DNA of 64,000 nucleotides from an uncultured Colwellia sp. (GTDB lineage Bacteria > Pseudomonadota > Gammaproteobacteria > Enterobacterales > Alteromonadaceae). Below, in pieces: positions 31,391 through 38,702 of this stretch. The number at the start of each line of letters is the position of its first letter. The stretch's first letter is position 1. The stretch covers positions 62,001 through 126,000 of the forward strand of contig CAJXWZ010000007.1 of the NCBI GenBank assembly GCA_913062815.1. Direction: 5' to 3'. A program made the translations under genes and the position numbers. Below the pieces are notes generated by a model. The model made no database searches. It saw only the letters and a program-made list of their open reading frames with translations, and was not told the origin of the DNA.

Positions 31391-32611
31391 TTACTCAGTT
31401 AAAATATGTTGCTGGGCGTTTTGTTTAAGCAAAAACTCCTCAAGCTCTATTGCCGGTACCGCTTTACTAAAAAAATAACCTTGTGCAATATCGCAGCCCA
31501 TTTCCTTCAACAGTTCAAAATGGGCTTTTGTTTCAACCCCTTCAGCCACAACAGCCATATTTAATTCATGCCCTAGCACAATGCACGTTTTTACTATCGC
31601 CTTAGCTTCTTTATCTCTGAGCATAGCGAAAACAAAACTTTGATCTACTTTTAACTCTGAAAAAGGAATTTTATGAAGTTGAGATAATGACGAATAGCCC
31701 GTGCCAAAATCATCAATCGACAAACCTAAGCCTTTAAGTCTTAATCTTGTCAGAATATCTAATGAAGTGACCAACTCTCCCATTAGTGCACTTTCCGTTA
31801 CCTCTAGCGTTAGCATACTTGGTGTGATTTTCTTTTCAGAAAGTAATGCGCTAACTTGCTCTGGCAGAGATAAACTGGTGATATTATCAGCAGAAACATT
31901 AACCGAAACATGAATATGGTACCCTTTTTGACTCCAAATAAATTCTTGTTCTACAGCTTGACGTAAAACTTCATTGGTCAATATTTCCATCCAACCATTA
32001 GCTTCCGCTATAGCAATAAATTGATCAGGAAAAACCAAGCCTTTTTCAGGATGGCGCCACCGAACTAGTGCTTCACAGGCATGACATTCATTACTGGCTA
32101 TATGAATTTGCGGTTGATAGTACAAGACGAGCTGTTTTTGTTGTATTGCCTCTAACAACTCTTGAGGATCAATTCCTCGGTCTGGATGACTTAGTGACTC
32201 TTTAATTTCTCTCGATTTATTTAATGCCACTCTCGAATAAAACTTTAGCAATACTTGTTGAAAGTCTTTTAAATATATAGGCTTGGTTATGGTTCGTAAA
32301 ATATGTAGATTATGCTCGTATCCTAATTTTTGGGCTGAGTGTAAAACACTAATATCATGGCCACTCATTAGTATTAATGTCGGTGGGTTTTCCATTTTTG
32401 CTAAACGGCGCATTACTTCAATGCCATCCATTTCAGGCATGTTTAAATCAAGTACCATTAGGCTGTTTTCTTCAAAAGTACTTACTTGTTCAAAAAAAAC
32501 ATTACCTCGTAAAAAAGCGTTGCAAGTCAAGCCAACACTTTCAATCATGTCCTGTATTAATGACAACATATCCTCATCATCATCAAGTAAATACACCTTC
32601 CCTAAGATCAC
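31391..32611 (-). CDS. Response regulator with EAL (c-di-GMP phosphodiesterase) output
   Basis: This 406-residue protein has an N-terminal receiver domain with acidic pocket D10-D12, phosphoacceptor D55 in LDLNMPEMDG and the conserved lysine K110 in ITKP. An EAL domain starts near residue 155. The EAL motif is canonical (E180-A-L in ACEALVRW), and NVS, EVTES, DDFGTGYSSL (300-309), K321 and E357 are present, so an active c-di-GMP phosphodiesterase is likely. The start is a GTG with a strong AAGGAGGG upstream. No partner histidine kinase is adjacent. The 3' end resembles the neighbouring 70-bp repeats. Confidence 0.93.
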   Translation of the reverse strand: MILGKVYLLDDDEDMLSLIQDMIESVGLTCNAFLRGNVFFEQVSTFEENSLMVLDLNMPEMDGIEVMRRLAKMENPPTLILMSGHDISVLHSAQKLGYEHNLHILRTITKPIYLKDFQQVLLKFYSRVALNKSREIKESLSHPDRGIDPQELLEAIQQKQLVLYYQPQIHIASNECHACEALVRWRHPEKGLVFPDQFIAIAEANGWMEILTNEVLRQAVEQEFIWSQKGYHIHVSVNVSADNITSLSLPEQVSALLSEKKITPSMLTLEVTESALMGELVTSLDILTRLRLKGLGLSIDDFGTGYSSLSQLHKIPFSELKVDQSFVFAMLRDKEAKAIVKTCIVLGHELNMAVVAEGVETKAHFELLKEMGCDIAQGYFFSKAVPAIELEEFLLKQNAQQHILTE

Positions 32612-32977
32612 TAACTACCCTCCTTGCGAAAGACCAACATCATTTGACTAATAAGAAAAAAAGTAGATTTATGCGAGTTCTTTTCTAAATTAATTAGATG
32701 ATTTGATTTAATATCCATAACCAATTAACAATGCGTTAAGAATTCATTATCTTAAAGTGTAGAAGTGATTGAGTATATTTCCATCGAAAACTTGAAACTA
32801 AGTATATTTTTCATTGACTCGAGAAACATTCAGCTATGCAAAGCTAACTATATTCTCATGTATATTCATTGAAGGGCGTGTTTTTAGCTATGTTTTTTGA
32901 CTGAAAAAAGATAAGAAGTCATTTATTTAAAGCACAAAACTCATTTTACTTATTAGAACTTTTAAATCGCATACAAA
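32612..32977. other. Intergenic region without a recognisable gene
   Basis: This 366-bp AT-rich stretch lies between the DUF454 gene and the REC-EAL gene, both on the minus strand. It contains the REC-EAL ribosome binding site at its left end and presumably its promoter. I see no open frame of convincing quality, RNA gene, terminator with a clear T run, or long repeat in it. Confidence 0.7.
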
Positions 32978-33418
32978 TTATTTGCTAACGGGTAAGCGCC
33001 ATAAGAAGATGAATGGGCCTAAAACGAGTAAGAAAACTAACAAAGTTAGCATAATACTTTGCAGTAAATAACCAGACCAGACAACAGATAACACTATTGT
33101 TAATAAAGCTACCCTCTTGGCTTTCCTAGGAATACTACGATGCTGCTGCCATTCATGGATAAGTGGACCGAAAGTTTTGTTATTAAGCAACTTACGTTGC
33201 ATCCTAGGGGATGATTTAGCAAAACAACCTGTAGCCATAATTAAAAACACAGTAGTTGGTAGAATGGGAAGAATTGCACCTAAGATTGCTAAACCAACAC
33301 AAAACATCCCTGAAGCCTTCCATAAAAACACTTTTACTTTGCTACGTGTCGATATAGGAACAGGACATTCGCTTAAGGGATTACTTGGCTCTACTATGGT
33401 TTGTTGACTTTGATTCAC
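32978..33418 (-). CDS. DUF454 (YbaN-like) inner-membrane protein
   Basis: This 146-residue membrane protein has the DUF454/YbaN pattern. A hydrophobic helix pair contains GLAILGAILPILPTTVFLIMATGCFAKSSPRMQ, then LLNNKTFGPLIHEWQQHRSIPRKAKRVAL, then two hydrophobic segments at the C-terminus. The family function is unknown, and some members lie near haem or priB genes. The gene is 25 bp downstream of the SpoU methyltransferase gene and could be co-transcribed with it. Confidence 0.85.
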   Translation of the reverse strand: MNQSQQTIVEPSNPLSECPVPISTRSKVKVFLWKASGMFCVGLAILGAILPILPTTVFLIMATGCFAKSSPRMQRKLLNNKTFGPLIHEWQQHRSIPRKAKRVALLTIVLSVVWSGYLLQSIMLTLLVFLLVLGPFIFLWRLPVSK

Positions 33419-33443
33419 AACTCGCTCCCTATTTTAAATCCAT

Positions 33444-34061
33444 TTACAAATTAGCTTTAACTTGTACTTTAACTTTGTTGTTTGTATCGCGACTTTTTCT
33501 AATCAAAGTAGTATCGCTTTGTGTTCTATTAGTTTTAACTAAAGACTTTGCCAGCCTGTCATAAAGCAGTACATTGACAGATGCAGCTAAATTCATACAT
33601 CCCACTGTAGGTACATAGACAACGTCATCCGCACAATTAATCACCGACTGGCTGATAGTGCCATCTTCAGGTCCAAAAATATAAAGTGCCTGATCTGGGT
33701 GTTCAAAATGAGGTAGTGGTGTCGCCCCTTCAACTAAGTCCACACAAATAATTCTAGTTGCTTCTGGTAAATTTTCCAGCCCGGCTTTAATATTTTTAAA
33801 ATCGTCAGTGGCAACTAATGGAATTTTGTCACGAGCATTTTTAGTGTCTGTATTATGTTTGGCACCGCTATATTTTGTTGCATTCGCATAACGTTGTCCG
33901 GTATAGAGTACTTGGTCTACGCTATAACAACCTGCCGCGCGCATAATTGCACCAACATTACTAGGACTTTTAGGATTGGTTAAACCAATCGTTACATGAC
34001 TATTCTCAACCTGTAACTCTTTTCCCAACGTGATAGTGGATAATAATAATTTAGTCATCAC
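33444..34061 (-). CDS. SpoU/TrmH-family RNA methyltransferase
   Basis: This is a SPOUT-class SAM-dependent 2'-O-ribose methyltransferase. Motif 1 is LTNPKSPSNVGAIMRAAGCY with the catalytic-type Asn and Arg, motif 2 is LYIFGPEDGTIS, and motif 3 is VPTVGCMNLAASVNVLLYDRL. The 205-residue length indicates a catalytic domain with no large N-terminal substrate domain. The RNA target is unknown. The start overlaps the end of mazG by 11 bp, so the genes are probably coupled. Confidence 0.88.
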   Translation of the reverse strand: MMTKLLLSTITLGKELQVENSHVTIGLTNPKSPSNVGAIMRAAGCYSVDQVLYTGQRYANATKYSGAKHNTDTKNARDKIPLVATDDFKNIKAGLENLPEATRIICVDLVEGATPLPHFEHPDQALYIFGPEDGTISQSVINCADDVVYVPTVGCMNLAASVNVLLYDRLAKSLVKTNRTQSDTTLIRKSRDTNNKVKVQVKANL

Positions 34062-34881
34062 TTTGCTTCTCTTCGGCTTTTACCTGTTGCCAATATTGTT
34101 CTAATTGTGCCAAATCGTGCTGTGAAAAATCTCGCTTTGATTGACGCACTTGCTCTTCTACACCATGAAACCTATGTGTAAATTTTTGATTAGCTCGACG
34201 TAGTAGTGTTTCAGGATCTTCTTTGATATGACGACATAAATTAACAACGGCAAACATTAAATCACCTAGCTCCTCACTTAACGCTGCTTGGCAAATATTT
34301 TCAGCTTCTAACTCATCTTTAACTTCAAGCACTTCTTCTTCAATTTTAGCAAAAACATCGTTAATATTATGCCAATCAAAGCCAACATGTGAGCAACGCT
34401 TTTGAATTTTAGCTGCCTGAGATAAAGCAGGTAGGTTTTTAGGAATATCGGCTAAAATGCTCAAATCTTTTTGTTGATTTTTATTTTGCCGCTCTTTGGA
34501 TTTTTCATTTTCCCAGTTTGCTTTTATTTGAGCATCACTGTTTAAATCAACATCACCGAACACATGAGGGTGACGGCGTATCAGCTTTTCACAAATAGAG
34601 TCTACTACAGAATCGAAATCAAATAATTGCTGTTCTTGACCTAGCTGACTATAAAAAATCACTTGAAACAACAAGTCACCTAATTCTTTATTTAATTCTG
34701 CAAAGTCATTTTGTTCAATAGCGTCAACAACTTCATAAGCCTCTTCAATTGTATGAGCAGTTATAGAAGTAAAATTCTGCTTTATATCCCATGGGCACCC
34801 TGTCTCAGGGTCGCGAAGTTGGCTCATAATCCAACGTAATTTTTCTATGGAAGGGGTACTGTCAATATTAAGATTTTGCAT
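34051..34881 (-). CDS. mazG: Nucleoside triphosphate pyrophosphohydrolase MazG
   Basis: MazG hydrolyses NTPs to NMP and pyrophosphate and in E. coli modulates ppGpp-related stress survival. The 276 residues contain two MazG repeats. The first has GCPWDIKQNFTSITAHTIEEAYEVVDAIE and ELGDLLFQVIFYSQL. The second has EEVLEVKDELE and EELGDLMFAVVNLCRH. These hold the ExxE...ExxD metal-binding residues. It follows relA by 72 bp in the conserved relA-mazG order. Confidence 0.96.
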   Translation of the reverse strand: MQNLNIDSTPSIEKLRWIMSQLRDPETGCPWDIKQNFTSITAHTIEEAYEVVDAIEQNDFAELNKELGDLLFQVIFYSQLGQEQQLFDFDSVVDSICEKLIRRHPHVFGDVDLNSDAQIKANWENEKSKERQNKNQQKDLSILADIPKNLPALSQAAKIQKRCSHVGFDWHNINDVFAKIEEEVLEVKDELEAENICQAALSEELGDLMFAVVNLCRHIKEDPETLLRRANQKFTHRFHGVEEQVRQSKRDFSQHDLAQLEQYWQQVKAEEKQSDD

Positions 34882-34953
34882 TTACTTTCCTTGCAAGGCG
34901 TAATTGCCTTACCAAACATATACTTTGAAACGGCTAATACTGCATTGGGCAGC

Positions 34954-37146
34954 TTATAGGCGCTTTACTTCTAATACATCATCAAGTTGATGAAGCTTAT
35001 CCAAAACTCGAGTTAATAACTCACTACTCGTCACCTCCATTTTAACCTTCATACTCATAGTTTGCTTGGCACTATCGGTATGACTTTCAATACCTATAAT
35101 ACTGACTTTTTCATTAGCAATAATAGTAGATATATCTCGAAATAATCCCTGACGATCACTGGCAATAATTTGTGCTACGGCTTGGTAACTTTGTTTATCA
35201 TCAAGTCCCCATTGTACTTCAACAAAGCGCTCTGGTTGTTGAAGTAATACACTAGCGAATTGCTCACAATCTTGGCGATGAACTGAGATTCCTCGTCCCT
35301 GAGTGATAAAGCCTGAAATCAAATCGCCCGGTACAGGGGAGCAACATTTGGCCATATGAGTAAGTAAATTACCGACACCTGAAACGGTAATACCATTATT
35401 GTCACCTGTGGCACTTTTCCCTACTTGAGACTCTCTTACTAGACTTTGAGGGTCTAACTGCTCAACTGGTTTAAACTTATCTTCAAGCTGTTTAAAATAA
35501 TTAATTACTTGCTGTAAGCGCGCATTACCGGAACCGATAGCAGCATACAGATCTTCAATTGTTTTTACATTAAAGCGAATAGCGGCATCTTTTAGTATCG
35601 CTTGAGTAATGGTTAAATCACCCAATTTTGCTAACTCAGCATCGAGTAACTCTTTCCCTTGTGCTAAATGCTTATCTCGGTCTTGAAGCTTAAAAAAGTG
35701 CTGTACTTTAGCTCTAGCGCGTGATGAATGGATATAATGCAAACTGGGGTTTAACCAATCACGACTTGGGTTAGGTTGTTTACTGGTTAACACTTCGACC
35801 TGATCCCCAGTTTTCAATCGATGAGTAAAAGGTACAATTTTGCCAAATACTTTTGCACCAATACAGCAATGCCCAACATTTGAATGGATATAGTAAGCAA
35901 AATCTAATGGGGTAGCGCCCATAGGTAGATCAATGACATCACCTGACGGTGTGAATACGTAAATCCTGTCTTCAAAAACTTGCGAGCGTAATTCTTCTAA
36001 TAAATCGCCACTTTGCGCTACATCATCTTGCCATTGTAATATTTTGCGTAACCAACCAATTTTATCATCAAAACTATTACTTTTACCGCTAGCATTGCCT
36101 TCTTTATAGCGCCAATGTGCTGCAACCCCTAGTTCAGCATCATCATGCATTTGCTGTGTTCTAATTTGCACCTCAATTGACTTCCCTTCAGGGCCGACAA
36201 CAACAGTATGAATGGATTGATAACCGTTTGGCTTAGGTGTGGCTACATAATCGGAGAATTCTTTCGCTAAATGACGCCATTGTGTATGCACAATACCAAG
36301 GGCGGAATAACAATCTTGTACTTTTTCAACAACTACACGTACAGCTCGAACATCAAATAATTGTTCAAAATCAAGGGATTTTTGCTGCATTTTTTTCCAA
36401 ATACTATAAATATGCTTAGGCCGACCATCTACTGAACCGTTAATTTGTAATGCGGTTAATTGCTCATTTAAATTACCTACATAATTACTCATATATCGCT
36501 CTCGTTCTAGACGAGTTTCATCGAGTAATCTAGCAATCTTTTTGTAAACTTGCGGGTGAAGATAGCGAAAAGAAATATCTTCCAACTCCCATTTTAACTG
36601 TCCTATACCTAGTCGATTCGCTAGAGGCGCGTATATACTTGCACTTTCTTTCGCAGCTAATACTCGTGTTTCTTCATCACTATTTTTTTGCGCTCGTAAA
36701 TCACAAAGGCGTTCAGCAAGTTTGATGACAACGGCGCGTACATCTTCAACCATTGCCAACAACATTCGACGAATATTATCAATATTGCCCGCACTATTTT
36801 GCTGTCTTAGACCTTTAATAGCAGCCATTTTTTCAACGCCTTGGCAAAGCATAACAATATCTTTACTGAAATGTTCGTTAACAAACTGCTCTTCGATTAA
36901 ATGGCTTTCAATTAAAGGTGTTAAAAAAGCAGCGGATAAAGAATCCGCATCTAGATTCAGTCCTGAGAGAATCTCAACCATCTCCATTGACTTGAGTAAA
37001 CTCACTTCTTGCTCCTGAAAAAAATGAGCTACTTTTTCCCATGAATATTCAAGTGCTTGTTGCTTTGTTGTTGATAACTCTTGTTCTGTTAACCAGTGTT
37101 TAAAATCGACACTGACAACTTGATGAGATTTTCGCACCGAAACCAT
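34954..37146 (-). CDS. relA: GTP pyrophosphokinase RelA
   Basis: RelA makes (p)ppGpp on ribosomes holding uncharged tRNA and starts the stringent response. The 730-residue protein has a hydrolase-like domain lacking the catalytic HDxxED motif, as in RelA rather than SpoT. It then has the synthetase domain (FDVRAVRVVV, YSALGIVHTQW, DYVATPKPNGYQSIHT), a TGS domain (VFTPSGDVIDLPMGATPLDFAY), a conserved Cys/His region (MAKCCSPVPGD) and a C-terminal ACT domain. It is preceded by rlmD and followed by mazG, as in E. coli. Confidence 0.97.
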   Translation of the reverse strand: MVSVRKSHQVVSVDFKHWLTEQELSTTKQQALEYSWEKVAHFFQEQEVSLLKSMEMVEILSGLNLDADSLSAAFLTPLIESHLIEEQFVNEHFSKDIVMLCQGVEKMAAIKGLRQQNSAGNIDNIRRMLLAMVEDVRAVVIKLAERLCDLRAQKNSDEETRVLAAKESASIYAPLANRLGIGQLKWELEDISFRYLHPQVYKKIARLLDETRLERERYMSNYVGNLNEQLTALQINGSVDGRPKHIYSIWKKMQQKSLDFEQLFDVRAVRVVVEKVQDCYSALGIVHTQWRHLAKEFSDYVATPKPNGYQSIHTVVVGPEGKSIEVQIRTQQMHDDAELGVAAHWRYKEGNASGKSNSFDDKIGWLRKILQWQDDVAQSGDLLEELRSQVFEDRIYVFTPSGDVIDLPMGATPLDFAYYIHSNVGHCCIGAKVFGKIVPFTHRLKTGDQVEVLTSKQPNPSRDWLNPSLHYIHSSRARAKVQHFFKLQDRDKHLAQGKELLDAELAKLGDLTITQAILKDAAIRFNVKTIEDLYAAIGSGNARLQQVINYFKQLEDKFKPVEQLDPQSLVRESQVGKSATGDNNGITVSGVGNLLTHMAKCCSPVPGDLISGFITQGRGISVHRQDCEQFASVLLQQPERFVEVQWGLDDKQSYQAVAQIIASDRQGLFRDISTIIANEKVSIIGIESHTDSAKQTMSMKVKMEVTSSELLTRVLDKLHQLDDVLEVKRL

Positions 37147-37189
37147 GTTCTTTCCTTTGTATAAGTAGGATATACCTTATTATTTGGCT

Positions 37190-38590
37190 CTATTGCTGAA
37201 ACAATACCATAGTCTCAACATGCTTTGTTTGCGAAAACATATCGACTAGACCAATTTTTTCAATTTTATAACCTTTTGCCAGTAGCAACTGGCTATCTCG
37301 TGCCAATGTTGCAGGATCGCAACTGATATATAAAACGGTAGGAACCGCTAATTTTATCACTTGCTCAAGCGCTAATTCTGCACCTGCTCTAGCTGGATCA
37401 AGTAGCACTTTAGTGAATTTGTGTTTTGTCCATTGATGATCAGGGCTGGTTTCTTTGCTAGTTAGCCAATGGCTATTTAAGTCAGCTTGGAAAAAACTGC
37501 AGTTGTCAATTTGATTCGAAGTGGCATTGGTATGGGCTTTATCAACCATACTCTGTACACCTTCAACCCCGACCACCTTATTCACCTTTTTTGCAAGAGG
37601 CAGGCTAAAATTCCCTAAACCACAAAACAAGTCTAACACCAGATCGCTTTTTTGAGGCTGCAACCATGTAAGTGCTTGCTCAACCATAGCGACATTCACT
37701 TGCTGGTTTACCTGAATAAAATCACTGTGTGCAAAATTAATGACGACATCATCAATTAGACGATAGCTTAAATCCTCACAATTATTGTTCTTAGACGTAA
37801 TATTCCGAGCTTTTTCATCCGTCTCATCTTCTTGAAAAAATAGCTGCCATTGATTGTTCTCTGCATATTGTTGCCAGAGCAATAGGTCTTGCTCATTCAG
37901 TTTTCTAATCTGTCTTATCACTAACGTCAATACACTTTGAAAATTTTCTTTATGTTCAGTACAGATAACTTCAATATGACCAATGGCTTTTTTAACACTC
38001 AGTTTAGCGATGAGTTCTTTCAATATCATAAATACATTACTTGCTGGTTCTGCAAGTACAGGACATGATTTGATATTTATTAGCTGATTAGTCGCTTTTT
38101 GCCTAAAACCAATTATTGCCTGTGCATTTTTATCAAATTGTACGCCTATCCTTGCTTTTCTCCGATAATGATAGGGAGAACTCGTTATAGCCGATTGCCA
38201 TGGTAAATGCTCAATAACGCTTTTTGGAATACCGCTACGAGAAAATAATTCTGCTACTTTCCGTTGTTTAAAGATAATCTGCTCTTGATAGTCAAGGTGT
38301 TGTAAATCACAACCTCCACAAGCACCAAAATGTGAACACTTAGCTATCACCCGCTGGCTACTTTCGGTGTTAATTTTTAACAACTTGCCTTTGGCATACT
38401 TGTTTTTCTGCTCAACTATCTTAATTTCAATATCTTCATTAGCTAAGCTGCCACTGATAAATATCGGTTTATTTTTATAATAAGCAACGCCGCAGCCATT
38501 TAAGTCTAGTTTCTTTATTCTTACTATGAGCTTATCTTTATCTAACCCTAGTACTGGCTTTTTGTTACTTGCTTTAAAAAAGTTTGCCAC
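37190..38590 (-). CDS. rlmD: 23S rRNA (uracil-1939 C5)-methyltransferase RlmD
   Basis: RlmD methylates U1939 of 23S rRNA. It carries an N-terminal TRAM-like region and a 4Fe-4S cluster motif with C85, C91 and C94 in CSHFGACGGC, the fourth cysteine probably being in INIKSCPVL. The SAM-binding motif is VLDLFCGLGNFSLPLA, and the catalytic cysteine lies in YISCDPATLARD. The 466 residues exceed E. coli RlmD by about 30, partly through an insert near ARNITSKNNNCED. It lies 43 bp before relA and divergent from barA, which is the conserved arrangement. Confidence 0.96.
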   Translation of the reverse strand: MANFFKASNKKPVLGLDKDKLIVRIKKLDLNGCGVAYYKNKPIFISGSLANEDIEIKIVEQKNKYAKGKLLKINTESSQRVIAKCSHFGACGGCDLQHLDYQEQIIFKQRKVAELFSRSGIPKSVIEHLPWQSAITSSPYHYRRKARIGVQFDKNAQAIIGFRQKATNQLINIKSCPVLAEPASNVFMILKELIAKLSVKKAIGHIEVICTEHKENFQSVLTLVIRQIRKLNEQDLLLWQQYAENNQWQLFFQEDETDEKARNITSKNNNCEDLSYRLIDDVVINFAHSDFIQVNQQVNVAMVEQALTWLQPQKSDLVLDLFCGLGNFSLPLAKKVNKVVGVEGVQSMVDKAHTNATSNQIDNCSFFQADLNSHWLTSKETSPDHQWTKHKFTKVLLDPARAGAELALEQVIKLAVPTVLYISCDPATLARDSQLLLAKGYKIEKIGLVDMFSQTKHVETMVLFQQ

Positions 38591-38702
38591 GATTAGCGCT
38601 TCCTGTGTTTATAAGCTATATATTTTTAAATGCTTATGACATTATAAGGTTATTATTTTACACCAGTTATCTTATTAAGTAACACGGAATGATTTATAAG
38701 AA

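Noticed and set aside
32612..32977. Possible RNA gene in the widest gene-free gap
   Set aside because: I saw no tRNA-like arms, stable GC-rich stem or terminator. A covariance-model search (Infernal/Rfam) would be needed to find a weak candidate.
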